Shown piece after piece: positions 8,655 through 17,845 of a DNA stretch of 64,000 nt (position 1 is its first letter; each line of letters opens with the position of its first letter). Under the pieces are notes generated by a model. That model worked only from the letters and a program-made list of their open reading frames with translations. It did no database searches and had not been told where the DNA came from. The stretch spans positions 1 to 64,000 of the forward strand of contig NZ_BOSH01000010.1 of the NCBI RefSeq assembly GCF_018403245.1. The letters are read 5' to 3'. This DNA is from Paenibacillus sp. J2TS4. GTDB lineage: Bacteria > Bacillota > Bacilli > Paenibacillales > NBRC-103111. The position numbers were made by a program, and so were the translations under genes.

Positions 8655-9623
8655 TCACCATAGGCTCGTTTCGTTTAGTTTTCTGGCCGTAAAATTCACC
8701 AGTACAAGCAGAATGAAGTTAATGACTGCGTTAAACAGACCGACCGCAGCCGAGAAGCTGTACTGCGCGCCCAGAATCCCGCTTCGATATACGTAGGTGG
8801 AAATAACATCGGATGCTTCCATGTTGAGCGAGTTCTGCATCAGGAATACCTTCTCGAATCCGACGCCCATAATCGATCCAACATTCAGAATAAGCAGAAT
8901 AACGATAGTCGGGAGTATGCCGGGCAGGTTCACATGCCATATCCGCTGAAGCCGGCTCGCTCCGTCCACCTTGGCCGCTTCATGAAGCTGGGGATCGATT
9001 CCTGCAAGCGCTGCCAAATAAATAATCGAGCTCCAGCCCATCTGTTGCCAGACGCCGGAAAATACATAAATCGACTTAAACCATTTCGGCTCCGACATGA
9101 AGGCAATCGGCTCTCCTCCAAAAAATACAATGAGCTGGTTCACAAGCCCGCTCTGCGGCGAAAGAAACATAATCAGCATTCCGACCAGGACAACCGTGGA
9201 TAAAAAATGAGGCGCGTATGTAACCGTCTGAACGAATTTACGAAAATATTTCAAACGAACCTCATTGATCATCAGAGCCAGTATAATCGGGGCCGGGAAT
9301 CCGACAGCCAACTGATACAAGCTGATGCCGAGAGTATTTTTTATGAGCCGCCAAAAATAATAGCTGTCAAAGAATCTTTCAAAATGTCTGAGTCCGACCC
9401 AAGGACTGTCCCATATTCCTTTGGATGCTACAAAATTTTTAAAAGCGATCTGCACCCCGTACATCGGAAAATATTCAAAGATGATGTAGTAGGCTATGAC
9501 GGGCGAAATGAGAACATAAAGCCCTATATTCCGACGAAACGGTTTAAAAAAACGGGCCAGTTTAGACGGTTTCGTCGCAGTAGAAGCTTTATGAACAGAT
9601 GGATTGGCCAACGATTCATTCAC
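8655..9623 (-). CDS. carbohydrate ABC transporter permease (LplB-type)
   Basis: A 322-aa permease and the first gene of a three-gene operon. It has a cytoplasmic N-terminus of about 30 residues, six predicted helices and the EAA loop LHEAAKVDGASRLQRIWHVN followed by LPGILPTIVIL. N-terminal YYIIFEYFPMYGVQIAFKNF is typical of the LplB/YtcP partner group. It forms the channel heterodimer with the 7754-8638 protein. The operator of this operon probably lies in the 460 bp upstream. Confidence 0.9.
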   Translation of the reverse strand: MNESLANPSVHKASTATKPSKLARFFKPFRRNIGLYVLISPVIAYYIIFEYFPMYGVQIAFKNFVASKGIWDSPWVGLRHFERFFDSYYFWRLIKNTLGISLYQLAVGFPAPIILALMINEVRLKYFRKFVQTVTYAPHFLSTVVLVGMLIMFLSPQSGLVNQLIVFFGGEPIAFMSEPKWFKSIYVFSGVWQQMGWSSIIYLAALAGIDPQLHEAAKVDGASRLQRIWHVNLPGILPTIVILLILNVGSIMGVGFEKVFLMQNSLNMEASDVISTYVYRSGILGAQYSFSAAVGLFNAVINFILLVLVNFTARKLNETSLW

Positions 9624-9822
9624 CTCTTTTTTATAATTAATTTATGCATGATTCACATTAGTCTTGTTATCAAATTGCACTCCGGATCCTTTTTTAATCC
9701 ATCTCGCTTTTCCAAATATTCTAATTATTCAAAAAATTAATAACTATCTGATTTATTTATGCCCTCCTTTATTAAAGATGGGTACAAAAAAAGACGACAA
9801 GAATTATCCCGTACTAAAGCGA

Positions 9823-9850
9823 ACTATTAAATCAACCGTGGTTTAATGGT
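9823..9850. promoter_or_regulatory. candidate operator palindrome
   Basis: ACTATTAAATCA and TGGTTTAATGGT are inverted repeats matching at 10 of 12 positions around ACCG. It lies about 200 bp upstream of the first permease gene. Such a symmetric site fits a dimeric repressor or activator; the protein is unknown. Confidence 0.35.
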
Positions 9851-9978
9851 TCGTATCAGCATCGGGTTCTCTCATCATCTCTACCCGCGACAATATGGTC
9901 CTGCTTCACCAATATTCATCCGAATCCCCCCTGATCAAGGGGTTAGCTGGGGATTATCAGGCTAATAAACAGCATCCA

Positions 9979-9992
9979 AGAAAGCGTTTTCT
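9979..9992. promoter_or_regulatory. cre-like palindrome (weak)
   Basis: AGAAAGCGTTTTCT matches the core of the CcpA cre consensus (TGWAANCGNTNWCA) but not its outer TG/CA ends. It lies between the ABC operon and the symporter gene, 350 bp or more from either start. Confidence 0.3.
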
Positions 9993-10083
9993 AATTCTTG
10001 TTATCTATTATCGTTGTTCAGGAAGAAATTTGCAATACAAAAAATTATGATAAACTTTATGTTTTAATCATTTCTTAATCTTC

Positions 10084-10320
10084 GTGAACCTCCCCCCCAC
10101 TTACTCGCTATCGCGAGTTGAAGTCGGGGCTTCTTACCACGGACAACTTCATGTACCTATTGTAGATAGGGATTTGCCCGATCTACTCCATATCAAGTAT
10201 CTGTGAAGTTGTCTTAGCAAGCAACCTATGTCTCCTGTAGGCATAGGGGGCGGAACAGCCCATCTACTACTCTTGCCTAAGCAATCCGTAGATACTTCAT
10301 CTTGCTTTCTACATCAAAAT
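10084..10320 (-). mobile_element. orphan IS605/IS607-type right end with omega-RNA-like region
   Basis: Read on the minus strand the segment ends AGAAGCCCCGACTTCAACTC, a GCGATAGCGAGT hairpin arm, a G-run and finally GGTTCAC. This matches the layout of the 3' end of omega-RNAs and the right end of TnpB-carrying IS200/IS605 elements (AAGCCC...ACTTCA...GTGGGGG...TTCAC). About 180 nt upstream contain further paired segments (for example GTTGTCTTAGCAAGCAAC). No tnpB or tnpA remains: a MITE fragment begins 6 bp beyond the region. This is recognition of a pattern, not a database match. Confidence 0.6.
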
Positions 10321-10325
10321 GCAGG

Positions 10326-10394
10326 AACTCGCCCTGGAAGCATCTTTCTTTCTCCACTTCATGCGCTATCCAATCATTAGTTCAATTTATATAA
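10326..10394 (-). repeat. MITE-like element, fragment (copy 3)
   Basis: It carries the left 69 bp of the family: the block AACTCGCCCTGGAAGCATCT through to the tip ATTAGTTCAATTTATATAA. The other tip is missing. It abuts the TnpB-type relic, so one event probably truncated the other. Confidence 0.7.
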
Positions 10395-10430
10395 TTGAAA
10401 AAATTACCGAAAAAATTTACCGTGTCGTTC

Positions 10431-10459
10431 TTGCTATTTTTTAATTGGTCATGTATTAT
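10431..10459 (+). promoter_or_regulatory. sigma-A-type promoter of the symporter gene
   Basis: TTGCTA (10431-10436), a 17-bp spacer and TATTAT (10454-10459), 43 bp before the TTG start of the symporter gene. Confidence 0.55.
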
Positions 10460-10502
10460 GACTAATAACCTGCAAACGCATACATCAAAGGAGGAATGAC
10501 AA

Positions 10503-11999
10503 TTGAGTGGATTGGATTGGGGCGTTATTATCTTATATTTTTTATTAATGGTCTACATCGGATTTTCCGCTTACAAGAAAGTACAGGGCTCTAAAGATTT
10601 CTTCGTTGCCGGAGGGAAGCTTCCGTGGTGGCTATCCGGAATTTCCCATCACGTCTCCGGTTACAGCGGAGCGGTTTTCGTAGCTTATGCAGGACTTGCT
10701 TATACCCATGGGTTCAGCTTGTACGTATGGTGGGCTATACCGATTACCATCTCTGTCATTATTGGGGCCTATATAATGGCGCCCCGCTGGGCCAAATTAA
10801 GAACAAAGCTGGATATTGAATCTCCTACCGAGTATCTGGCCATGCGATACAATATTCCAACTCAACAATTAATTGCTTGGAGCGGAGTTTTGCTGAAGCT
10901 GTTCGATGTTGGCGCCAAATGGGCGGCCATCGGCATCCTGCTCAACGGCTTTACTGGCATCCCGATTATTTACGGGATTTTAATTTCAGGAATTGTCTCC
11001 CTCATTTATATTACTGTAGGCGGATTATGGGCGGACATTTGGACAGACTTTGCCCAATTTGTCGTTCAAATTATCGCAGGCATTGTCATGTTCGTTGTAG
11101 TTATACAAACTCTTGGCGGCACAAGCTCCATTACCGGTATGTGGGATCAGCTCCCGCCAGCCAACAGCCAGCCGTTTAACGAACCGTATTCTCTCGCTTA
11201 CGTCATTGTATACGTTTTCGTTGTCTTCTTAAGCTATAACGGCGGCACTTGGAATCTTGCAGCGCGATACATCTCTTCCCCTTCAGGCAAGGAAGCGAAA
11301 CGGGCCGGCTTGCTATCCGGTGTCCTATATTTGATTTGGCCGCTTATTTTGTTCTTCCCGATGTGGGCGGCGCCAATCATCCTGCCGGGTCTTAGCGATC
11401 CGAACCAGTCCTATTCGCTGCTGGCTCAGGAGCTCCTTCCCGTTGGCCTGATTGGACTTGTGCTGGCCTCCCTGTTTGCAGCAACGATGTCCATGACATC
11501 TTCTGATGCCAACACTATTTCGGCGGTCATCACACGGGATATCTTGCCTGTTATGAACAAGAAGTTTAAAGGCATTGATCAGAAGCTTTCGCTCAAAATT
11601 GCACGAATTACGACGTTTTCCTTTACCTTTTTAACGCTTATTATTGCGATCTATTCCGATGTATTCGGCGGCGTTCTTGGATTGCTGATCACCTGGTTTG
11701 CTGCACTTGTCGGTCCGGTTTCCATTCCTATGCTGCTCGGACTGCTGCCAGTATTTAAGCACAGCGACTCCAAAGCTGCGATCGCTTCCATCTTGGGCGG
11801 ATTCGTTATGTTCTTCATTACCAAGGTGCTTGTAAATTGGCCTTTGTATATTGAGATCGGGGCACCTGTCTTCACCGCCGGAATCATCTTCATTGGGATG
11901 GGGCTTCTCAACCGGAGTAAGCCCGTGACGGCAGAAGTCGAGGATTTACTGCAATCCATTAGCAAAAGTGATGAAGAATTAGCTAAAGAAATGAACTAG
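10503..11999 (+). CDS. sodium:solute symporter (SSS family)
   Basis: A 498-aa membrane transporter of the SLC5/SSS family with about 13 helices. DWGVIILYFLLMVYIGF begins helix 1, FFVAGGKLPWW is the conserved loop after it, and SGYSGAVFVAYAG and ATMSMTSSDANTISAVITRD are the sodium-site helices. It starts at TTG 10503 with AAAGGAGGA 8 nt upstream; the ATG at 10496 is in another frame. SSS proteins take up sugars, sialic acids, amino acids or vitamins with sodium; the substrate here is open. The neighbouring ROK repressor and oxidoreductases suggest a sugar or sugar acid. Confidence 0.9.
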   Translation: MSGLDWGVIILYFLLMVYIGFSAYKKVQGSKDFFVAGGKLPWWLSGISHHVSGYSGAVFVAYAGLAYTHGFSLYVWWAIPITISVIIGAYIMAPRWAKLRTKLDIESPTEYLAMRYNIPTQQLIAWSGVLLKLFDVGAKWAAIGILLNGFTGIPIIYGILISGIVSLIYITVGGLWADIWTDFAQFVVQIIAGIVMFVVVIQTLGGTSSITGMWDQLPPANSQPFNEPYSLAYVIVYVFVVFLSYNGGTWNLAARYISSPSGKEAKRAGLLSGVLYLIWPLILFFPMWAAPIILPGLSDPNQSYSLLAQELLPVGLIGLVLASLFAATMSMTSSDANTISAVITRDILPVMNKKFKGIDQKLSLKIARITTFSFTFLTLIIAIYSDVFGGVLGLLITWFAALVGPVSIPMLLGLLPVFKHSDSKAAIASILGGFVMFFITKVLVNWPLYIEIGAPVFTAGIIFIGMGLLNRSKPVTAEVEDLLQSISKSDEELAKEMN

Positions 12000-12112
12000 T
12001 GGCTATGTGGAAAAAACGCATCGCCATCGAAGGTGACGAATGGAATTAGCCAAAACAGCTCTTTCCTGATATCCTCATTCCTAGAGGATAGATAGAGAAA
12101 AGAGGGGTGACC

Positions 12113-13222
12113 GTGTCTGTAAGAGGACCTGCCTTATTAAGAGAGCAAAATCAAAAAAAGCTCATTCATTTATTAAGGAAGCACAAGCAAACTTCCAGAA
12201 AAGATTTGGCCAAGCTAATGGGCGTCAGCAAAAATACCATTTCCTTAATCGTAGATCGATTTATTAATGAAGGGGTTATTAAAGAAGTAGGCATTAAGGA
12301 TAGCCACAAAGCGGGCCGTCCCAAAATTTTAATTGAACTTAACGCTGACGTCTTCAAATCGCTTGGCATCACTCTATCCAACGAATCGATCGATTATGTT
12401 GTAACGGATTATTGCCTTAATATCATCGATAAAGGCTCGGATAAAGTGGACAGCAGACAGGTCGGCGAAGTCGTTGCCTATCTAACTCAGCTCATTCAAC
12501 GGACCAAGCAAGAGCATGACGGATTAATTGGTGTGGGCATTGGCATTCCCGGAATTGTAAACACAGAGGAGGGCATCGTATATGTTTCTACGAAGCTGGG
12601 ATGGAAGGATGTCCCCCTCCATTCCATGCTCACACAATCGGCCATGCTTCCCGACTCTATGTCCTTGATCATCCAGAATAGCGTGAAGATGACGGCCCTA
12701 TGTGCCGCATTAACGAAAGAAATTCATCATAATCCCAGCTTCTTTTATATTCGCATTGGCGAGGGGATTGCCGGGGCCTTCTTTCAGCACGGACAAATAT
12801 GGGACGGGGTCAGTTGGACTTCAGGAGAAATCGGACATCTCTCTGTTGAGCCTGCAGGACCTCCGTGCAGCTGCGGTCAAATTGGCTGTCTGGAGCAAAT
12901 GATCAGCATTCGCTCCTACTCACAATGGATGTCTGATCGTGAGAAGATTCCAACACAGGTGCAAATAGATACTGTGCAGAAGCAATACGGAAAATATTTG
13001 GGAGCTGCATTAATCAGTGTTATCAACATTATGAATCCCGGTCTGATTGTCATTGACAGCCCCTATAACTCGAATACTTACTTCAAGCAGGCTGTGCTGG
13101 ATTATCTTAGGGCCAACGCTTTGGAGATTCCTTTAAGCCAAACCAGAATCGAGTTTAATGAACAACCTTATATTCAATCTTTAGGGGCTGCCGTCGCGGT
13201 TATTCATCATTATGAGCAATGA
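12113..13222 (+). CDS. ROK-family transcriptional regulator (NagC/XylR type)
   Basis: A 369-aa repressor-type protein. Residues 28-58 form a winged HTH (SRKDLAKLMGVSKNTISLIV), and the rest is a ROK sugar-kinase-like domain with the zinc motif CSCGQIGCLEQ near residue 252. The kinase catalytic segment usually reading NDANAAA is NSVKMTA here, so it should bind sugar without phosphorylating it. I chose GTG 12113 because AGAGGGG ends 5 nt before it; the GTG at 12107 would overlap that site. It follows the symporter by 113 bp and probably controls it. Confidence 0.85.
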   Translation: MSVRGPALLREQNQKKLIHLLRKHKQTSRKDLAKLMGVSKNTISLIVDRFINEGVIKEVGIKDSHKAGRPKILIELNADVFKSLGITLSNESIDYVVTDYCLNIIDKGSDKVDSRQVGEVVAYLTQLIQRTKQEHDGLIGVGIGIPGIVNTEEGIVYVSTKLGWKDVPLHSMLTQSAMLPDSMSLIIQNSVKMTALCAALTKEIHHNPSFFYIRIGEGIAGAFFQHGQIWDGVSWTSGEIGHLSVEPAGPPCSCGQIGCLEQMISIRSYSQWMSDREKIPTQVQIDTVQKQYGKYLGAALISVINIMNPGLIVIDSPYNSNTYFKQAVLDYLRANALEIPLSQTRIEFNEQPYIQSLGAAVAVIHHYEQ

Positions 13223-13565
13223 GATGGCTCCGATCGGCAGCATGATATGGGAAGTGATAAAATCTACCCAATCAAAAAACGATTTGCCTCCGAATGTAAG
13301 ACCGGAAACATTGCCTAGCGATAAAAGAGATGGAATACCTAGTACAAACAAAATGATAATGACGATACAAACGGCCTTTATCGTGCTCCAATAAAACCGT
13401 TCCATTCCATAGGAAACCGGAACCTCGAGCAAGGATACGGCCGAAGTCAGCGCCGCGAATGCGAGGAATACAAAGAACAAACCACCGAACAACGTGCCAA
13501 GCGGCATAGCCGAGAAGGCGGCGGGCAAAGCAATGAAATGAGCGACGGCCCCTGGTCGGGAGCAA
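13181..13565 (-). pseudogene. fragment of a neurotransmitter:sodium symporter (NSS) gene
   Basis: The minus strand encodes GAVAHFIALPAAFSAMPLGT, then FFVFLAFAALTSAVSLLEVP, and further membrane helices down to LPIGAISLLIM. These are middle-to-late helices of an NSS/SNF transporter ('LP..F..MP.G' and 'FAALTSAVSLLE'). A full protein has about 450-500 residues; only about 120 remain. Both ends are lost: at the left the frame runs antisense into the ROK gene end, at the right it continues into unrelated sequence. It cannot make a working transporter. Confidence 0.7.
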
Positions 13566-13597
13566 TGCGTGATAGGACTGACGAATCCCTTAAATTG

Positions 13598-13630
13598 CAA
13601 AAAAACGAGGTGCACTATACAGTGCACCTC
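13598..13630 (-). terminator. terminator of the oxidoreductase pair
   Basis: GAGGTGCACT and AGTGCACCTC form a perfect 10-bp stem with a 4-nt loop, followed on the minus strand by a G and TTTTTTT. It lies 14 bp after the stop codon at 13644. Confidence 0.9.
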
Positions 13631-13643
13631 CATTGTTTCTACC

Positions 13644-14633
13644 CTAAGCCAGCTTAACCGGCTGGCCCTTCTTAATGGATTCATAGGCGGCCAGTGCTAC
13701 TTCGGCCGATCTTAAACCATCCTCGCCGGTAATCGGCACTTCCCTTTGTTCGCGAATAGCATCGAGGAAGCCTCGGACGAGCCCCTCGTCCATGCCGTCT
13801 GCCCAACTGCTCCATTTAGCTTTGACGCTGTCATCATTGAACACTTCGTTCTTCTGAGCGAAGGAGTCTACAGAAATCACTCCCTTGGTTCCGATGATCT
13901 CCATGGTCACGTCGCCCCACGTCGGGAATGATTTCGGCCTCGACCAGCTCGTGTCGATCACGGCCACAATCCCATTCTCAAACTTGACATGAACGAGTCC
14001 GGCGTCGTCCACCCCAATCTCATGGAATAATGTCCCGGCTTCTGCATAAACCTCCGTTACCTTGCTGTCGAGGATCCAGTTCATTAAATCCATGACATGG
14101 ACGGTATGATCAAGCACCGCGCCGCCACCGGACAAGGATGGTTCAATGAACCAGCTGCCAGGCATGGTTCCGCGGTTCGTGCCCTTAATCGCGAGAATTT
14201 CCCCGATTTCTCCGCGTTCAATGGCTGCCTTGGCTTCGGTTACCGCAGTAATATACCGGCAAGGAAAGGCGGTCATCAACTGAACTCCGTTATCCTTGCA
14301 GACACGGATCATTTCTTTCATCTCTTCTACCGAAATCCCCAGAGGCTTCTCGCAAAGCACATGCTTGCCCGCTTTGGCAGAATCGATCGTCAACTGTGCA
14401 TGGTGTACGTTCTCCGAGCAGATAACGACGGCATCAATATCTGTCTCCAGAAGCTTTCGATAATCTTCATAGTAAGCAATAGAATGCCTCTCGGTCAGTG
14501 CTTCCACCCTGCTCTTTACTTCGTCGGCGATTCCGGCGACAACCACCCCGGGAATGTTCATCAGAGCCTGGAAATAGCTATTGGCATGGCCATGAGCAAA
14601 GCTGATCATTCCGACTTTAAGCGCTGCTGTCAT
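13644..14633 (-). CDS. Gfo/Idh/MocA family NAD(P)-dependent oxidoreductase
   Basis: A 329-aa cytoplasmic dehydrogenase. The N-terminal Rossmann fold begins KVGMISFAHGHANSYFQAL; GKHVLCEKPLG near residue 92 carries the EKP motif whose lysine is catalytic; GGGAVLDHTVHVMDL near residue 168 gives the active-site Asp/His. Members oxidise or reduce sugars, inositols or sugar derivatives. Its start overlaps the end of the next oxidoreductase by 4 bp (ATGA), so the two are translationally coupled and probably act in one pathway. The substrate is unknown. Confidence 0.9.
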   Translation of the reverse strand: MTAALKVGMISFAHGHANSYFQALMNIPGVVVAGIADEVKSRVEALTERHSIAYYEDYRKLLETDIDAVVICSENVHHAQLTIDSAKAGKHVLCEKPLGISVEEMKEMIRVCKDNGVQLMTAFPCRYITAVTEAKAAIERGEIGEILAIKGTNRGTMPGSWFIEPSLSGGGAVLDHTVHVMDLMNWILDSKVTEVYAEAGTLFHEIGVDDAGLVHVKFENGIVAVIDTSWSRPKSFPTWGDVTMEIIGTKGVISVDSFAQKNEVFNDDSVKAKWSSWADGMDEGLVRGFLDAIREQREVPITGEDGLRSAEVALAAYESIKKGQPVKLA

Positions 14634-15643
14634 ACGTTCTCCCTCCCGACTTCACTTTGAAACTGGGCCATATCAATGACCGCTCCTGTACGAATGGATT
14701 CGAGCGCTGCCAGGGAAATCTCCACCGCACGGTATCCGTCCTCCGCTGTAACGAGCGGCTCAGAGCCTGTACGGATGCACTCCAGAAAATGCTCCAATTC
14801 ATAATAATACGGATCATGCAGCGTAGGACTGGCTGACCGGTAAGCCGTTCCTGCGCCGGCTTCACTATCCGCTGTTTTATGAATGCGCACTGAATGGGCC
14901 TGCTCGCTGTTGAAGCGGACCACTCCTTTGTTCCCCGCTACTTCCACTGCTGTAGTGAAAGGACCGGGGTAACCCCAGAACGCTTCCAGATTAGCCATCG
15001 CTCCATTGTCAAATCTTAATGTAACTAAAGAATAGTCCATATTCTCAGTGCTTCGCTCCATCGCATAAACACTCTTGATCTCTCCGGCAATCCCGCGGAC
15101 AAAATCAATATCGTGAATCATCAGATCCATAATGACTCCGCCGCTTTTGCTCTTGTCATTATACCAGGCTTTGGTTTGACCCGGACGACCGCCGACTCTC
15201 TTCGTATGTATAACTCCAACATTTCCTACGGCGCCGTTCATTACCTGGCGGCTAATATCCCTGTAGCTTGGGAAGAACCGGACGACATGGGCAACGAACA
15301 AGTTAACATCATTAGCCTTGCAAGCCTCTATCATTTCGCGTGCTTCGGATAATGTCGGAGCGATTGGTTTTTCACAAATAACATGAACGCCCTGCTCAGC
15401 TGCCTTAATCACATACTCCTTGTGCAAATGAGTGGGTAAACAAATGCTAACCGCCTCCGGCTTTGCCTTCGCGAGCATGTCTTCAAAGGAATAGTAGGGC
15501 TGCGTCTCAAATTGCTCTGCGGTCGCTTTGGCCGCTTCTTCAACAAAATCACATACTCCGACCAATTCCGCTCCGGACAATTGTTGGTAAGCGTTCGCAT
15601 GAGTTTTCCCCATAATTCCGCAGCCTAAGACTGCCACTTTCAT
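14630..15643 (-). CDS. Gfo/Idh/MocA family oxidoreductase
   Basis: A 337-aa enzyme, first of the coupled pair. The nucleotide-binding start is VAVLGCGIMGKTHANAY (GxGxxG-like), the catalytic lysine sits in HVICEKPIAP near residue 96, and SGGVIMDLMIHDIDFVRG near residue 167 matches the myo-inositol-dehydrogenase-like Asp/His motif. An AGGAGG-type site precedes it. It reads away from the 210-bp stretch carrying direct repeats that may bind the AraC regulator encoded beyond. Substrate not determined. Confidence 0.9.
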   Translation of the reverse strand: MKVAVLGCGIMGKTHANAYQQLSGAELVGVCDFVEEAAKATAEQFETQPYYSFEDMLAKAKPEAVSICLPTHLHKEYVIKAAEQGVHVICEKPIAPTLSEAREMIEACKANDVNLFVAHVVRFFPSYRDISRQVMNGAVGNVGVIHTKRVGGRPGQTKAWYNDKSKSGGVIMDLMIHDIDFVRGIAGEIKSVYAMERSTENMDYSLVTLRFDNGAMANLEAFWGYPGPFTTAVEVAGNKGVVRFNSEQAHSVRIHKTADSEAGAGTAYRSASPTLHDPYYYELEHFLECIRTGSEPLVTAEDGYRAVEISLAALESIRTGAVIDMAQFQSEVGRENV

Positions 15644-15771
15644 ATCGAAAACTCCTCCTCTATCTTTAAGAGATTATTCAAAGAGTTGTCTGGGCAAACC
15701 TTTGGACGTACCGTTGGAGGTTGCCTGATCCTCTCCTACTCTTGGGAACCATATCGGTCCCCATGGACATT

Positions 15772-15801
15772 GTACAACTATTTAACGATAAAAAGTACAA
15801 C
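15772..15801. promoter_or_regulatory. direct repeats upstream of the oxidoreductase operon
   Basis: GTACAAC occurs at 15772-15778 and 15795-15801, 23 bp apart, or about two helical turns. Tandem half-sites with this spacing fit AraC-family binding, and an AraC gene is adjacent. Only two 7-bp words support it. Confidence 0.3.
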
Positions 15802-15853
15802 ATTTGATAAAAAACTAAGTTTTTTATAGAAGAAATTTTAAAATACCCAGATG

Positions 15854-16708
15854 CTAAATGAAGGAACGTCTGCTGTACAAATCGCGAAACTCGGTCGGAG
15901 TCATCCCTTCATGCTCCAGGAAGCGCTTGTTGAAATAACTGGCACTTGGATACCCGCACTCTTCCGCGATCCGTTTGACCGGCCAATCCGGCTGCTCCAG
16001 CAGCCGTTCCTTGCTGAACTGGATTCTGCACAACGTAACGAAGGACAGCGGCGTCATCCTTGTCGTCTTGCGGAAAAGCTTGCAAAAGTAATACGTGCTT
16101 ACCCCCGCTTGGTCCGCCCAATAATCCAGATCAAAAGGCTGACAAGCCTGTTCCTGCATCCGCGGGAGAAGCTCGTCTATCCGTACTGTGGAAGGCGCAT
16201 TTGCTTTGGCCGGCATGAAGGGCACCGCTTGCATCATAAATTCGGTAAGCAAAGCATACGTCAATGTAGACAGTCTCGTATCGTGAAGCAGAACATGCCG
16301 CTCGGCCTCCTCCATTAATTGCTGATGAGCCTCTTCCAGCAGGCCCAATTGTTTCAATGACCACAGCGTCGAACGGTGAAAACCGGTATCCATCATAAAT
16401 TCGTTTAATTTGTTCCCGTAAAAATGCACCCAGCGAATATTCCAAGGGTCTTCCTCGGATGAGCCGTACTGCTGACGCTCATATGGAAAATAGATAAAGG
16501 CGTCCCCCTGCTTAAGCGTGTAGGACTTGTCCTCGATCTCAACATAGCCTTTGCCATCCAGAACAAAATGAATGCTGAATTCATTCAAGGCTCCCTTGCT
16601 GCGCTTAACCACATGATTGGGCTCTTCCCAATACCAGCCGACAGAAACCGGAAGGCATAGAAACCGATGCTTAGGAATGGTCGGCAGATGCCTTTGCCGC
16701 ATCACCAT
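15854..16708 (-). CDS. AraC-family transcriptional regulator with cupin sensor domain
   Basis: A 284-aa protein. The N-terminal 150 residues are an AraC-type cupin arm (IHFVLDGKGYVEIEDKSYTL, then QGDAFIYFPYE); the last 100 carry two HTH motifs (FDLDYWADQAGVSTYYFCKL and VKRIAEECGYPSASYFNKRF) and the closing MTPTEFR. It is divergent from the 16822 oxidoreductase gene, 113 bp away, and is followed by the oxidoreductase pair in the same direction. It is the obvious candidate to activate one or both on sensing a sugar. Confidence 0.88.
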   Translation of the reverse strand: MVMRQRHLPTIPKHRFLCLPVSVGWYWEEPNHVVKRSKGALNEFSIHFVLDGKGYVEIEDKSYTLKQGDAFIYFPYERQQYGSSEEDPWNIRWVHFYGNKLNEFMMDTGFHRSTLWSLKQLGLLEEAHQQLMEEAERHVLLHDTRLSTLTYALLTEFMMQAVPFMPAKANAPSTVRIDELLPRMQEQACQPFDLDYWADQAGVSTYYFCKLFRKTTRMTPLSFVTLCRIQFSKERLLEQPDWPVKRIAEECGYPSASYFNKRFLEHEGMTPTEFRDLYSRRSFI

Positions 16709-16821
16709 AAACTCCCCTCCATAGATGACAATATCGTTTTATCTATATCAATATCCTATTATATTCATTTTAGAATGACTGATTTATAATAACAATATAC
16801 TTTTATCAAGGAGCTGAGGAG

Positions 16822-17832
16822 ATGAGCAACAGAAAGCTGCAATGGGGCATTATGGGGTGCGCCGGCATTGCCATTCGTTCAGTGATTCCGGGAATTCAAA
16901 CGTCCGCCAGAGGGGAAGTCGCTGCCATTGCAAGCCGCGACGAAGCCAAGGCCAGGGAAACCGCAGACAAGCTTGGAATTGCTAAAGCATACGGGAGCTA
17001 CGAAGCTTTGCTTGCTGACGATTCGATTGATGCCGTTTACATTCCCCTGCCTAACAATATGCACAAGGAATGGACCATCCGTGCAGCAGAGGCGGGCAAG
17101 CATGTATTATGCGAGAAGCCTTTTGCGCTGGATGCCCGCGAATCCGAAGAAATGACCGAAGCCTGCGCCAAAGCAGGAGTGCATCTGGCCGAAGCCTTTA
17201 TGTATCGTCACCATCCGCGATATGAACATCTTCGAGAGATTATCGCTGCGGGTGAAATCGGTGAACTGCGCGGCGTTCATGGCACGTTTACTTTTAACAG
17301 CTCCGCGAATACAACCAACTTTCGCAACAATCCGGCTATGGGAGGCGGGGCCCTCTATGATATCGGGGTCTACCCGATCAGCGCGGCGCGGCTCGTTACC
17401 GGTCTGGAGCCGGAAGCGGCTACCGTGCATGCCTTCTTCTCCGAGCGCCATGGCGGAGTTGACATGATGGCTTCCGGCCTGCTCGAATTTCCCGGGGGGA
17501 TCGGCTTAACCTTCGACTGCGCCATGTGGGCCGCCGGCCGGAACACGCTGGAGATATTGGGCACCGACGGGCGAATTGAAGTGCCTTCTGCTTTCGTATG
17601 CGATCCTGGTACTCCCAGCGTGTTTTATGTAATCGCCAAGGGTGAGCGCAAAGAGGTGGAATTCCCGCCCGTCAACCAATATTCCCTTCAGGCTGACGAT
17701 TTTGCCGCCACCGTACTGGACGGAGCGGCTTCTGTATTTGACCCGCAAGACGCAGTGCTGAATATGCGGGTGGTCGATGCCTGTCTGGAATCGGCTCGAA
17801 CGCGCTCCCGCGTATCTATCCCTCATAAATAG
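16822..17832 (+). CDS. Gfo/Idh/MocA oxidoreductase (dihydrodiol/xylose dehydrogenase-like)
   Basis: A 336-aa enzyme with GIMGCAGIAIRSVIPGI at the Rossmann fold, GKHVLCEKPFAL near residue 93 (catalytic Lys), and GGGALYDIGVYPISAARL near residue 174. The tyrosine in DIGVYPI replaces the usual histidine, as in glucose-fructose oxidoreductase and dimeric dihydrodiol/xylose dehydrogenases. AAGGAGCTGAGGAG precedes the start. It forms an operon with the aldo/keto reductase 13 bp downstream and is divergent from the AraC regulator. Confidence 0.88.
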   Translation: MSNRKLQWGIMGCAGIAIRSVIPGIQTSARGEVAAIASRDEAKARETADKLGIAKAYGSYEALLADDSIDAVYIPLPNNMHKEWTIRAAEAGKHVLCEKPFALDARESEEMTEACAKAGVHLAEAFMYRHHPRYEHLREIIAAGEIGELRGVHGTFTFNSSANTTNFRNNPAMGGGALYDIGVYPISAARLVTGLEPEAATVHAFFSERHGGVDMMASGLLEFPGGIGLTFDCAMWAAGRNTLEILGTDGRIEVPSAFVCDPGTPSVFYVIAKGERKEVEFPPVNQYSLQADDFAATVLDGAASVFDPQDAVLNMRVVDACLESARTRSRVSIPHK

Positions 17833-17845
17833 GAGGTTAACAGAA

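Larger units (their letters stand above)
9624..10083. other. gene-free regulatory stretch upstream of the ABC operon
   Basis: AT-rich and without a supported coding frame. It holds the 28-bp palindrome at 9823-9850 and a cre-like motif at 9979-9992, listed separately. It probably contains the operon promoter, but I cannot choose one -10/-35 pair with confidence. Confidence 0.4.
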
